Source of the DNA: Silicimonas sp.
Lineage (GTDB): Bacteria; Pseudomonadota; Alphaproteobacteria; Rhodobacterales; Rhodobacteraceae
DNA: 64,000 nt
Direction of reading: 5' to 3'
NCBI GenBank assembly: GCA_025800205.1
Contig: JAOXSD010000113.1
Coordinates: 35,373 to 99,372, forward strand
Shown here: piece by piece, positions 9,127 through 18,674 of the stretch
How positions within the stretch are numbered: position 1 is the stretch's first letter
How the letters are laid out: every line of letters starts with the position of its first letter
The notes under the pieces: model-generated
What the model saw: only the letters and a program-made list of their open reading frames with translations
Told to the model about the DNA's origin: nothing
Database searches by the model: none
Made by a program: the position numbers and the translations under genes

Positions 9127-9458
9127 GTCTCGTCCCTCAGCACCGAAGTTTCAGCGACAATCACCGCGTTTTCCTCAAGCGCCCGCGCCATCAATTCGCG
9201 ATCGTCCTCGCCGATTTCATGGCCTTCCGCCTCGCGTTCGGCCAGGGTGCCGTAGCTGGTGACATCGAGCGGGTTCAGATCGGCGCTTTTCAGGATCGCC
9301 ACGGTTTCGCGCACCGCCTCGGCCTCTTCACGCCCAGCCGAATAGCACAGAAGTGCTGCCCCGGTGGCGCCCTCGGGCAGGCCATCTCCGGGGCCGCGCC
9401 CCACCTCCACCAGCAGGGTGTAGACCTGCGGGGTCTTCTTCTTTTTCCGCTCCGCCAT
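9123..9458 (-). CDS. Conserved hypothetical protein, 111 residues
   Basis: I do not recognise a named family. The protein is soluble and acidic overall with a basic start (AERKKKKTP). It reads as one compact alpha/beta domain: a strand TLLVEVGRG, a strand ALLCYSAG, a helix rich in Glu (REEAEAVRETVAILKSA), then SYGTLAEREAEGHEIGEDD. The layout resembles small proteins of the Rhodobacterales with no assigned role. It is translationally coupled (ATGA) to the HAD phosphatase, suggesting a shared role or at least joint expression. Confidence 0.7.
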   Translation of the reverse strand: MAERKKKKTPQVYTLLVEVGRGPGDGLPEGATGAALLCYSAGREEAEAVRETVAILKSADLNPLDVTSYGTLAEREAEGHEIGEDDRELMARALEENAVIVAETSVLRDET

Positions 9459-9499
9459 GTCCCGGGCCTAGGAGGTTCGGCCGCGATTGTCCATGGGGC

Positions 9500-10168
9500 T
9501 CAGGGCCAGGGCAGGAGCGGCGCGCAGCTGGGCATTTCGGGCGCCATCGACAGCGGGCGTTCATAGAGATAGCGGAACCCGGCCAGGGTGACGGGCGACA
9601 TGGGTTTGCCCCAGGTTTCGCGCCAGAGCCGTCCGGCATCCTCCGGGCTGCCATGGGTCTTGATCGCCAGACGCAGATCGGTCGGATCGTCGTCGTCCAT
9701 CGCCTCAAGGATCGTTTTGCGCGACAGGCTCAGGCAATCCTCCATCCCCGGCCCGCCTTCGAGCCACACCGGCCCGGCCTGTTCCATGACGCAGAACCCG
9801 GTCATGATCGCCGCCCGCACCGGCGGATCGGCCAGCCGGTAATGGGCTGAAAACGCGTCCCAATTCCAGAACAGATCATCATCGCCCGGACCGCCCGACA
9901 GGCGGTTGATCACCAAAAGCGCGGTGGCGGCGGTGAAGGCGTGAAAATCGTCATCCGGCAGGGAGGCCGTCAACAGAAGTTGCGAGGACAGCCGCTCCGC
10001 ATCGGGACCGGTCAGGATCCCGCCGGAAGCGATGATCCCGCCGATCGCCGCACGGTCGGCCTGGGTCCGTCCCAGGCGCGACACGGCTTCGGGCTGCGCG
10101 TTCAGGACGTTGATCAGGTCGCGCAGGGCCTGACGTCTGCGGAAGACATCCGCGGTACTGGTAAACAT
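9500..10168 (-). CDS. Conserved hypothetical protein, 222 residues
   Basis: The product is a mostly helical soluble protein without a signal peptide, membrane segment or metal motif that I can name. The start at 10168 (MFTSTADVF) is chosen over one 14 codons upstream because the upstream part is AT-rich and unlike the rest. Landmarks are RRRQALRDLINVLN near the start and the acidic segment DDDDPTDLRLAIKTHG near 175. It is transcribed alone; the terminator-like hairpin of dapD lies upstream. The function is unknown. Confidence 0.65.
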   Translation of the reverse strand: MFTSTADVFRRRQALRDLINVLNAQPEAVSRLGRTQADRAAIGGIIASGGILTGPDAERLSSQLLLTASLPDDDFHAFTAATALLVINRLSGGPGDDDLFWNWDAFSAHYRLADPPVRAAIMTGFCVMEQAGPVWLEGGPGMEDCLSLSRKTILEAMDDDDPTDLRLAIKTHGSPEDAGRLWRETWGKPMSPVTLAGFRYLYERPLSMAPEMPSCAPLLPWP

Positions 10169-10248
10169 GACTAAAAGTATTGCTAAAAAATTCTGGCAAT
10201 ACGGAGTCAATTCGGCGGCAGCACCGCGTTAAGAGGGAGAAAGGTTAA

Positions 10249-10279
10249 CGCGGGATCAGGGGCACGCCCGGATCCCGCG
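10249..10279 (-). terminator. Hairpin downstream of dapD
   Basis: A perfect nine-base inverted repeat (CGCGGGATC and GATCCCGCG, arms 10249-10257 and 10271-10279) begins 11 bases after the dapD stop. Read on the minus strand it is followed by a pyrimidine-rich TTAACCTTTCTC. The loop itself can pair weakly (GGGGC/GCCC). It is a likely intrinsic terminator for dapD. Confidence 0.6.
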
Positions 10280-10289
10280 CGGTCCCGTC

Positions 10290-11117
10290 TCAGTCCCGCA
10301 GCAGCTCGTTGATGCCGGTCTTGGAGCGGGTCTTTTCATCGACGCGCTTCACGATCACCGCGCAATAGAGGCTGACGTTGTTCTTCGAGGGCATCGAGCC
10401 TGCGACCACCACCGAATAGGGCGGCACTTCGCCATACATGACCTCGCCGGTCTCCCGGTCGACGATCTTGGTGGACTGGCCGATGAAGACGCCCATGCCG
10501 AGGACCGAGCCTTCGCGCACGATCACGCCCTCGACCACTTCGGACCGCGCACCGATAAAGCAATTGTCCTCGATGATTGTCGGCCCGGCCTGCATCGGTT
10601 CCAGCACGCCGCCAATGCCGACGCCGCCCGAGAGATGGACGTTCTTGCCGATCTGGGCACAGGACCCGACGGTGGCCCAGGTGTCGACCATGGTGCCTTC
10701 ATCCACATAGGCGCCCAGGTTCACGAAAGACGGCATCAAGACCACGCCGGGGGCCACGAAGGCGGATTTGCGCACGACGCAATTGGGCACCGCACGGAAG
10801 CCTGCGGCTTTCCACTGGTCGTCACCCCAACCGGCGAACTTGCTGTCCACCTTGTCCCACCAGCCGCCGCCCTGGGGGCCGCCCGATTGTTGTTCCATGT
10901 CCTTCAGGCGGAAGCCCAGAAGCACCGCCTTTTTGGCCCATTGGTTCACATGCCAGCTGCCATCGTCCTGTTTTTCGGCCACCCGCAGCGTACCGGCGTC
11001 AAGCGCATTGAGCGTCGCCTCGATCGCCTCGCGGGTCTCGCCCGTGGTGGCGGGCGTGATCGTGTCACGGGCCTCCCAGGCGGCTTCGATGGCGGTTTCA
11101 AGCTGGGCGTTGGACAT
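10290..11117 (-). CDS. dapD: Tetrahydrodipicolinate N-succinyltransferase
   Basis: The 275-residue enzyme transfers succinate from succinyl-CoA to tetrahydrodipicolinate in the lysine/DAP pathway. Length is that of the standard family. The N-terminal helical domain ([13 protein letters not shown]) is followed by hexapeptide repeats of a left-handed beta-helix, seen in [36 protein letters not shown] and [14 protein letters not shown]. The start at 11117 (MSNAQLE) follows a GGGGGAAAC ribosome region; the 28 codons upstream lie beside a hairpin and have no family likeness. The product's downstream enzyme, dapE, is in this window. Confidence 0.96.
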   Translation of the reverse strand: MSNAQLETAIEAAWEARDTITPATTGETREAIEATLNALDAGTLRVAEKQDDGSWHVNQWAKKAVLLGFRLKDMEQQSGGPQGGGWWDKVDSKFAGWGDDQWKAAGFRAVPNCVVRKSAFVAPGVVLMPSFVNLGAYVDEGTMVDTWATVGSCAQIGKNVHLSGGVGIGGVLEPMQAGPTIIEDNCFIGARSEVVEGVIVREGSVLGMGVFIGQSTKIVDRETGEVMYGEVPPYSVVVAGSMPSKNNVSLYCAVIVKRVDEKTRSKTGINELLRD

Positions 11118-11182
11118 GGTTTCCCCCTGATCTGGTTCCGTCGCGAAATAGCGCGTGGCAGCCTGGCACGCAAGCGACGGCG

Positions 11183-11228
11183 CGATGTCTTGAAAAGACA
11201 TCGGTCAGGAAACTTTTCAAGTTTCCTG
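11183..11228. repeat. Tandem pair of perfect hairpins sharing a CTTTTCAAG core
   Basis: Hairpin 1 has nine-base arms CGATGTCTT and AAGACATCG (11183-11191, 11195-11203) around GAA. Hairpin 2 has ten-base arms CAGGAAACTT and AAGTTTCCTG (11206-11215, 11219-11228) around TTC. The inner part of hairpin 1 (CTTGAAAAG) is the exact reverse complement of that of hairpin 2 (CTTTTCAAG), so the two stems look like inverted copies of one element with different outer bases. They lie five bases after the stop of the CoA-binding gene and before dapD. They could end transcription or be one copy of a dispersed intergenic repeat. Confidence 0.7.
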
Positions 11229-11232
11229 CACC

Positions 11233-11724
11233 CTACCCCTGCCCCGGCAGCTTCGACGAGATCCGCCCGCCGCCGAGACCGGCCAGGTTGGTGCCGCCCA
11301 TAAGCCGCATGTGTTCCACCTTGGGGCAGCGATCCTCGACCACCAGCACACCGGCCGCGCGCGCCTTGGCCGCCGCCTCCGCATGGCGGACGTTGAACTG
11401 CATCCAGATGCATTTCAGCCCCGGCAGGCATTCCAGCGCCTCGTCGACCACCTCGGGCACGGCCTCGGACCGACGAAAGATGTCGACCATGTCGACCTGG
11501 GTGCCCGCCGGGATATCGGCAAGGCTTGCCAGCACCGGCTCGCCCAGAAGCGTCTGACCCGCCTGCACGGGATTGATCGGAATCACCCGCCGCCCCCGGC
11601 TGCTCATATAGGTGGCGACAAACATCGAGGGGCGCACCGGGTTGGTGGAGGCGCCGACCATGGCGATGGTCTTGGTGCCTTCAAGGATCCGCCGCAGAGT
11701 GGCGTCGTCGGTTTCATCCACCAT
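11233..11724 (-). CDS. CoA-binding domain protein (YccU-like)
   Basis: The 163-residue protein is a single Rossmann-type CoA_binding_2 domain of the YccU family. Its nucleotide-binding start is KTIAMVGASTNPVRPS and the fold continues with RRVIPINPVQAGQTLLGEPV. The motif VDMVDIFRRSEAVPEVVDEAL is typical of the family. The cellular role of YccU proteins is not established. The start lies one base after the stop of the asparaginase gene, so the two are co-transcribed; the twin hairpins follow its stop. Confidence 0.88.
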   Translation of the reverse strand: MVDETDDATLRRILEGTKTIAMVGASTNPVRPSMFVATYMSSRGRRVIPINPVQAGQTLLGEPVLASLADIPAGTQVDMVDIFRRSEAVPEVVDEALECLPGLKCIWMQFNVRHAEAAAKARAAGVLVVEDRCPKVEHMRLMGGTNLAGLGGGRISSKLPGQG

Positions 11725-11725
11725 G

Positions 11726-12715
11726 TCAGGCGCCTCCGTGCAACAAACCGCGCACCGGGCGCTCCACCCCGGTGACCAGCCCGTCCCAGTTTTTCACCGG
11801 ACGGTTCAGCATCGGATGGCCGGGCTCGATCACCCCCAGCCGCGCCAGAAGGGCGGCAATGGCCACTTCGGCACCCCGGGTTGCGCCATCTTCGATCTTC
11901 AGCGCAATACCGAGCTTCATCCGGGGCAAAATCGCCACGAACACCCCTTCCGCACCGGTTTTCACCGCCGCCGCCCCGCCTGCGGCCTGCATCAGGGCGG
12001 CACAGGCCCGCCCCTTGCCGCTGACCAGCTCGGGATGGGCAATCATTGCGTCGCGGAGTGCGGCCATGGCGCCATCACGGGGGCCCGAAGCCGCGCCTGC
12101 TATGGCAAATCGGGCCATGGCGCGGGCCAGCCCCGTCACGCTGACAGCAAAATTCGGCGCCGAACAACCGTCGATTCCGTAGCCGGGGCTGGTCTCGCCA
12201 CAACTGTCCTCAAAGGCGCCGCGCACCGCCTGCTGCACCGGATTGCCGGTCTCCACATAATCGAGCCCCGCCCCAAGATGCTGCGCCAGCGTCAGGAATC
12301 CCGCATGTTTGCCGGAACAATTGTTATGGAGTCGCGTGGGCGCTTCGCCCGCCCGGATCATCCCCTGACGCAGGTCACGATCGCGCGAGGCCTGGGGGCC
12401 GCAGATCAGCGCCTCTTCCGTCAGGCCCAGATCATTGAGCCAGGCCGACACCCGCGCCACATGGCGGGTTTCGCCCGAATGGGAGGCACAGGCCAGCGCC
12501 AGCTGTTCCGGGGTGAGATGCGCCCCCGCCCCGCTTTCCAGCAAAGGCAGGGCCTGCAGCATCTTGGCCGAAGAGCGCGGCAGGATCACCAGATCGGGAT
12601 CGCCCCAGGCCTCCACCACCTCGCCGGCCCCGTTGGCAATGACCGCATGGCCGCGATGGCGCGATTCCACGAAAGGACCACGGGTGATTTCCACAAGGGG
12701 CGCAGGTGCCGGCAA
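11726..12715 (-). CDS. L-asparaginase, rhizobial type (Asparaginase_II, PF06089)
   Basis: The 329-residue protein belongs to the asparaginase family first known from Rhizobium etli, unrelated to the E. coli enzymes. Its expected reaction is hydrolysis of asparagine to aspartate and ammonia. Family landmarks are ILPRSSAKMLQALPLLESG near residue 45, HNNCSGKHAGFL near 130, the conserved GIDGCSAPNFAVS near 170, and a C-terminal segment ending PVKNWDGLVTG. The Ser/Lys pair of SSAK and the Cys of GCSAP fit the reported active-site region. No signal peptide is seen, so it is cytoplasmic. It heads a two-gene operon with the CoA-binding protein. Confidence 0.9.
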   Translation of the reverse strand: MPAPAPLVEITRGPFVESRHRGHAVIANGAGEVVEAWGDPDLVILPRSSAKMLQALPLLESGAGAHLTPEQLALACASHSGETRHVARVSAWLNDLGLTEEALICGPQASRDRDLRQGMIRAGEAPTRLHNNCSGKHAGFLTLAQHLGAGLDYVETGNPVQQAVRGAFEDSCGETSPGYGIDGCSAPNFAVSVTGLARAMARFAIAGAASGPRDGAMAALRDAMIAHPELVSGKGRACAALMQAAGGAAAVKTGAEGVFVAILPRMKLGIALKIEDGATRGAEVAIAALLARLGVIEPGHPMLNRPVKNWDGLVTGVERPVRGLLHGGA

Positions 12716-12862
12716 AGTGACCTCCTTGAGACGCAGCGAATTTCTGCTTGGGGGGTTTCCTCTCCCGCCCGAGATACGGTATTAAAGCACCAAAGGACAG
12801 GGGCCGTCCGCGCAGACGCGCGACGCAGAGGACACCCACCCGCACAGAGCAGAGGCATCAAC

Positions 12863-13396
12863 ATGGTGACAGGACGAATTTTCTCGGCGGCAGTTGTTAT
12901 GGCACTGGGCCTGCCCGCAGGCGCACTCGCCCAGGACAGCAGCACCCGGGTGGCGGCGGAAACCGACTGGGCCGTCTTCGAGGGCGCCGAGCCCAAGGAA
13001 TGCTGGGCGGTGACCGCGCCGAAGAAGACCGTGAACACCCGCGACGGGCGCGAGGTTTCGGTGCGCCGGGGCGATATCCTGCTCTTCGTTTCCTATCGCC
13101 CGGCGGAAAAAGTGGCCGGCGAGATCAGCTTCACCGGCGGGTACCCCTTTGCCGATGGCTCCACCGCGACGATGGAAGTCGGCGACACCACCTTCAACCT
13201 CTTCACCGAGGGCGAATATGCCTGGCCCGCCACGCCGGAAGATGATCAGAAGATCATGACCGCGATCAAGCGTGGTGCTGACGCGACCATCACCGCGCGG
13301 TCCTCGCGCGGCACCCAGACCCAGGACACGTTCTCGCTTCTGGGCGCCACCGCGATGATCGCCGAGGCCGAAAAGCGCTGCGGACCGCAAGGCTAG
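12863..13396 (+). CDS. Invasion-associated locus B (IalB) family secreted protein
   Basis: The 177-residue product has a signal peptide (about residues 1-24, ending GALAQ) and one IalB domain. Diagnostic segments are [19 protein letters not shown] near the start of the mature protein, an internal [17 protein letters not shown], and [18 protein letters not shown] near the end. Two Cys residues, in KECW and KRCGPQ, could form a disulfide. IalB was named for a Bartonella erythrocyte-invasion gene, but the family is widespread in free-living alphaproteobacteria with no clear function. The ATG at 12863 is picked by the signal peptide. Confidence 0.88.
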   Translation: MVTGRIFSAAVVMALGLPAGALAQDSSTRVAAETDWAVFEGAEPKECWAVTAPKKTVNTRDGREVSVRRGDILLFVSYRPAEKVAGEISFTGGYPFADGSTATMEVGDTTFNLFTEGEYAWPATPEDDQKIMTAIKRGADATITARSSRGTQTQDTFSLLGATAMIAEAEKRCGPQG

Positions 13397-13484
13397 GGCA
13401 CCTCACGGGGGCGCCCGCCCGAAATCCTTTGGCAAACCGCGTCTTTTCGCCTATATCCCCGGTCTGATCCCAGGATATGAGCCC

Positions 13485-14675
<1,191 letters not shown>

Positions 14676-14714
14676 GCAGCGGGCATTCGCCCTTCACAAC
14701 AGGCCGCCCGTGTC

Positions 14715-15794
14715 ATGATCCCCGGATGGAAGCTGCGACGCGAATTCGAGCGTCTTCGCACCCAGATCGCCGCCCTGCCCTCACTGGTGGTGCAGCCATT
14801 CGTGCAGCGCCGCTACGACCGCCGCCGCGCCACCGCCATTCGGGTGAGCGAAGGCGCCCTGGCGGCGGGCCCCAAGCTGGCGATCTTCCTGATCTATCAG
14901 CCGAAGGGGGTGAGTGCCGGCGTTCTGGCCACCTGCGATCACCTCCTTGCGCGCGGCTTTGCGCCCATCGTGATCAGCAACACGCCGCTTTCGCGCGAGG
15001 ATCAGACCGCCCTTCAGCCGCGCGCCCATCTGCTGGTGGAGCGGCCGAATTACGGTTATGATTTCGGCGGCTACCGGGATGGGGTCTGGCTGATCAACAG
15101 CCGTGGCCTTGCGCCCGAAAGCGTACTTTTCCTCAATGATTCCGTATGGTTCCCGATTTTCGGCGACAGCGACATGCTGACCCGGATGGAAACGGCGCCG
15201 GAAAATTACCTGGGCACCCAGGTCTTTGGCGACGTCACCGCACAGGGCAGGAAACAGGGCTTTCTGGGCTCCTATTGCTTCCTGATCAAGGCGCCGGTCT
15301 GGCAGAGCGAGACCTTCCAGCGCTTCTGGGCGGAATACCGCAATTCCTCCAACAAGGAAGTCACCCTGCGGCGCGGGGAGCGGGCCTTTTCCCGGCTGAT
15401 CCTGAGCGCCTGCGGCGGCGGGGCGGCCCTTTTCGATCAGGCCCGGTTTGCGGCGATGGTGGAAGGTCTGACCGAAGCGGAACTGCGCGAGGCGATCGGC
15501 GACATGGTGGTGACCGACCCGGCGCTGGAGGCGGAACAGACCGCAATGCTCGCCCGTCTCGACAGCGCCGGCGCAGACGAGATGCGAGCGCTGATCCACG
15601 TCTCGGCCCGCTCGAAGAATTACATCGCCGCCGCCCCGGTGCTGAGCCTGCGCAAGCTCGGCTTTCCGATGATCAAGAAGAACAACGAACGCCATTACAA
15701 ATTCGCCCGCCAGCGCATTCTGCGCGCGGTGGAGGAAGGCCGGTTGCCCGGGCTCGACCCGGTGACGCTGGCCGAATTGCGCGCCCGCGACTGA
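14715..15794 (+). CDS. RgpF-like rhamnan-synthesis family protein
   Basis: The 359-residue protein belongs to the RgpF family (PF05045), found with surface polysaccharide synthesis. Key segments are [17 protein letters not shown], the diagnostic [13 protein letters not shown] near residue 115, and [13 protein letters not shown]. The fold resembles a glycosyltransferase GT-A domain, and members are thought to transfer or modify rhamnose-like sugars. No other polysaccharide genes lie next to it; it follows rlmN by 39 bases and may be read from the same transcript. No signal peptide or membrane helix is seen. Confidence 0.82.
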   Translation: MIPGWKLRREFERLRTQIAALPSLVVQPFVQRRYDRRRATAIRVSEGALAAGPKLAIFLIYQPKGVSAGVLATCDHLLARGFAPIVISNTPLSREDQTALQPRAHLLVERPNYGYDFGGYRDGVWLINSRGLAPESVLFLNDSVWFPIFGDSDMLTRMETAPENYLGTQVFGDVTAQGRKQGFLGSYCFLIKAPVWQSETFQRFWAEYRNSSNKEVTLRRGERAFSRLILSACGGGAALFDQARFAAMVEGLTEAELREAIGDMVVTDPALEAEQTAMLARLDSAGADEMRALIHVSARSKNYIAAAPVLSLRKLGFPMIKKNNERHYKFARQRILRAVEEGRLPGLDPVTLAELRARD

Positions 15795-15865
15795 ACCGCC
15801 CCGACATTGCCGTTGGGGCATATCCTTCCTATATGCGGGCAAACAACGCAGCGAAGGCACGAAAG

Positions 15866-16744
15866 ATGATGCGCACATATCTTCTGATGGCCGCAATGAC
15901 CGCCTTTGTCGGCGCCATCGGCCTGTTGCTGGGCGGCCAGGCCGGTCTCTTGATCGCGCTCGTGATCGCGGCCGGGATGAATTTCTATTCCTACTGGAAC
16001 TCCGACAAGGCGGTGTTGCGCATGCATGGCGCCCGCCCGGTCGATGGGCGCAGCGCGCCCGATCTGTGGGACATGACCGAAACCATGGCCCGGCGCGCCG
16101 GGATGCCGATGCCCGCGCTTTACATCATCGAGACCGAGCAACCGAACGCCTTTGCCACCGGGCGGAACCCCGAGAATGCCGCCGTCGCGGTGACCCAGGG
16201 CCTGTTGCGCAACATGACCCGCGACGAGGTGGCGGGCGTCGTCGCCCATGAGCTGGCCCATATCAAGAACCGCGACACGCTGACCATGACGATCACCGCG
16301 ACCCTTGCGGGCGCCGTGTCGATGCTGGCGAATTTCGCCCTGTTCTTTGGCGGCGGCCGCGACCGGCCGATGGGGCTGATCGGCACCATCGCCATGATGA
16401 TCCTCGCACCACTGGCCGCCGCGATGGTGCAGATGGCGATTAGCCGGGTGCGGGAATACGAGGCCGATGCCGAGGGGGCGGAGATCTGCGGCAATCCCGA
16501 CTGGCTCGCCTCGGCGCTGGCCCGTCTGGGCAAATTGTCCGGCCGGATCGACAATATCGCCGCCGAGCGCAACCCGGCCACCGCCCATATGTTCATCGTC
16601 AACCCCCTGCACATGCAGGCGGTCGACAGCCTCTTTGCCACCCATCCGCCGATCGAGAAGCGCATCGCCAAGCTGCGCGAGATGGGCGGCGGGCGCCCCT
16701 CGCTCGTGCGCAGCCGGTTGACCGGCCACGGGCCCTGGGGCTGA
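15866..16744 (+). CDS. htpX: Zinc metalloprotease HtpX
   Basis: The 292-residue M48 membrane protease cleaves misfolded or damaged inner-membrane proteins. Two N-terminal hydrophobic helices (about 4-45) precede the zinc motif HELAH in [13 protein letters not shown]. Two more helices follow (about 145-200), and the third metal ligand Glu lies in [11 protein letters not shown]. The start at 15866 is chosen over an ATG 11 codons earlier because it begins at the membrane helix as in the family. htpG, another stress-response gene, begins 31 bases downstream, so both probably respond to heat or protein damage. Confidence 0.94.
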   Translation: MMRTYLLMAAMTAFVGAIGLLLGGQAGLLIALVIAAGMNFYSYWNSDKAVLRMHGARPVDGRSAPDLWDMTETMARRAGMPMPALYIIETEQPNAFATGRNPENAAVAVTQGLLRNMTRDEVAGVVAHELAHIKNRDTLTMTITATLAGAVSMLANFALFFGGGRDRPMGLIGTIAMMILAPLAAAMVQMAISRVREYEADAEGAEICGNPDWLASALARLGKLSGRIDNIAAERNPATAHMFIVNPLHMQAVDSLFATHPPIEKRIAKLREMGGGRPSLVRSRLTGHGPWG

Positions 16745-16775
16745 GGGCAGCCCACCGAGACCCGGAGATCGAGAC

Positions 16776-18629
16776 ATGACAGAAACCCTTGAAAAAGAAA
16801 CGTTTTCCTTCCAGACCGAGGTTGGTCAACTGCTGGAAATCGTGGCCGGATCGCTTTACTCCAATCGCGAGGTTTTCCTGCGCGAACTGCTTTCCAACGC
16901 ATCCGACGCCTGCGACAAGCGGCGCTATGCGGCCCTGACCGACGCCGCGCTCGCCCAATCGGGCGAGTTTGCCATCACCCTTGCGGCCGATGCCAAGGCC
17001 AGGACCCTGTCGATTTCCGACAATGGCATCGGCATGAACCACGGCGATCTGCTCGACACCCTGGGCACCATCGCCAAATCGGGCACCGGCGCCTTTATCG
17101 AGGCGCTGAAGGCCGATGACACCGACCGGCCCGGGCTGATCGGCCAGTTCGGCGTCGGCTTCTATTCCGCTTTCATGGTCGCCGACCGGGTCGATGTGGT
17201 GACCCGCAAAGCCGGGGAGGAGACCGCCTGGCTCTGGTCTTCCGACGGCAAGGGTGCCTTCACGATCGAACCCGCCCAGCGCGACGAAGGCGGCACCACG
17301 GTCACCCTGCATCTGAAAAAGGACGCCAGGGAATTCGCCGACGAGACCCGCATCCGGCACATCATCAAGACCTATTCCGACCATATCAGCTTCCCCGTCC
17401 TTCTGGGCGAGGAGACGCTGAACGCGGCGCAGGCGCTCTGGACCCGGCCCGCCAAGGACATCACCGAAGAGCAATATGCCGAATTCTACCGCCACAGCGC
17501 CCATGCGTTCGATGCGCCCTGGCGGGTGATGCACAACCGGGTCGAGGGCAATCTGAACCACACCAGCCTGCTCTTCGTCCCCGGCACCCAGCCCTTCGAT
17601 CTTTTCGAGCCCGAGCGCAAAAGCCATGTGAAGCTCTACGTCAACCGGGTCTTCATCTCCGAAAGCCCGAAGGATCTGATCCCCGCCTATCTGCGCTTCC
17701 TGCGCGGCGTGGTCGACAGCGAGGATCTGTCGCTCAATGTCTCGCGCGAGATGCTGCAGAACGATCCGCAGCTGACCAAGATCCGGACCTCGATCACCAA
17801 AAAGGTGCTCGGCGAGTTGAAAAAGGCCGCGAAGAAACCGGAGGAGTATGCCGGATTCTGGAGCAATTTCGGCGCCGTGCTGAAGGAGGGGCTGGTGGAA
17901 GACCCCGCCCTGCGCGACCGCATTCTCGAGATTTGCCGCTTCACGTCGACCGGGGCCGAGGGGCTGACCAGCCTTGCCGATTACCTCGCCCGCATGAAGG
18001 AAGGTCAGGAGGCGATCTTCTACATTGCCGGTGAGGATGCCGCCAAGCTCGCCCAATCGCCCCATCTGGAAGGCTTCCGGGCCAAGGGGGTCGAGGTGCT
18101 GCTCCTGGCCGATCATGTGGATGAATTCTGGCTGCAGCACATCCCCGAATTCGAGGGCAAACCGTTCAAATCCATCACCCGGGGCGCTGCCGATCTGGAC
18201 CAGATCGAGGGCGAAACACCGCAGGAGGAAACGCGCGCGGACGAGGCCGATCTGTCGCCCCTGATCGCCGCGATCAAGGCGGAGCTGGGGGAGGCGGTGA
18301 AGGATGTGCGCCCCTCGAAGCGGCTGACCGACAGCCCGGTCTGTCTGATCGCCGACGAGGGCGACATGGATGTCAATCTCGAGCGTCTGCTGAAACGTCA
18401 CGGCCAGTTGCAGGACGGCGCGCCACGGGTGCTGGAGTTGAACCCGACCCATGGGGTGATCACCGCTCTCGCCTCCCGGGCCACGTCGGATGCGGGCGAT
18501 GAGGGGCTGCGGGAAGCCGCCCATCTGCTTCTGGATCAAGCCCGGATCGTCGAGGGCGACCTGCCCGCAGATCCGACGGAGTTTGCCCGCAGGCTGGGCC
18601 GGGTCATGGCGCTGGCCTTCGGCGGCTGA
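16776..18629 (+). CDS. htpG: Chaperone protein HtpG (Hsp90)
   Basis: The 617-residue Hsp90 dimer uses ATP to remodel client proteins in the cytoplasm. The N-terminal GHKL ATPase shows FLRELLSNASDACDK with the catalytic Glu/Asn helix, ISDNGIGMNHGDL and GQFGVGFYSAFMVA. The middle domain includes FISESPKDLIPAYLRF and NVSREMLQND with the conserved Arg. The C-terminal dimerisation domain ends in LGRVMALAFGG. Length is normal for bacterial HtpG (about 620). A hairpin with a three-base loop follows the stop. It is probably co-induced with htpX just upstream. Confidence 0.97.
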   Translation: MTETLEKETFSFQTEVGQLLEIVAGSLYSNREVFLRELLSNASDACDKRRYAALTDAALAQSGEFAITLAADAKARTLSISDNGIGMNHGDLLDTLGTIAKSGTGAFIEALKADDTDRPGLIGQFGVGFYSAFMVADRVDVVTRKAGEETAWLWSSDGKGAFTIEPAQRDEGGTTVTLHLKKDAREFADETRIRHIIKTYSDHISFPVLLGEETLNAAQALWTRPAKDITEEQYAEFYRHSAHAFDAPWRVMHNRVEGNLNHTSLLFVPGTQPFDLFEPERKSHVKLYVNRVFISESPKDLIPAYLRFLRGVVDSEDLSLNVSREMLQNDPQLTKIRTSITKKVLGELKKAAKKPEEYAGFWSNFGAVLKEGLVEDPALRDRILEICRFTSTGAEGLTSLADYLARMKEGQEAIFYIAGEDAAKLAQSPHLEGFRAKGVEVLLLADHVDEFWLQHIPEFEGKPFKSITRGAADLDQIEGETPQEETRADEADLSPLIAAIKAELGEAVKDVRPSKRLTDSPVCLIADEGDMDVNLERLLKRHGQLQDGAPRVLELNPTHGVITALASRATSDAGDEGLREAAHLLLDQARIVEGDLPADPTEFARRLGRVMALAFGG

Positions 18630-18638
18630 CCCACGCGC

Positions 18639-18659
18639 GGGCCGGAGGATCTCCGGCCC
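18639..18659. terminator. Hairpin between convergent htpG and iorB-like genes
   Basis: A perfect nine-base stem, GGGCCGGAG and CTCCGGCCC, closes over the loop GAT at 18648-18650. It lies ten bases after the htpG stop and before the stop of the opposing gene. There is no T run on either side, so efficiency as a terminator is uncertain, though its position between convergent genes fits a two-way terminator. Confidence 0.5.
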
Positions 18660-18674
18660 GGCGCCTGCGCCGCG

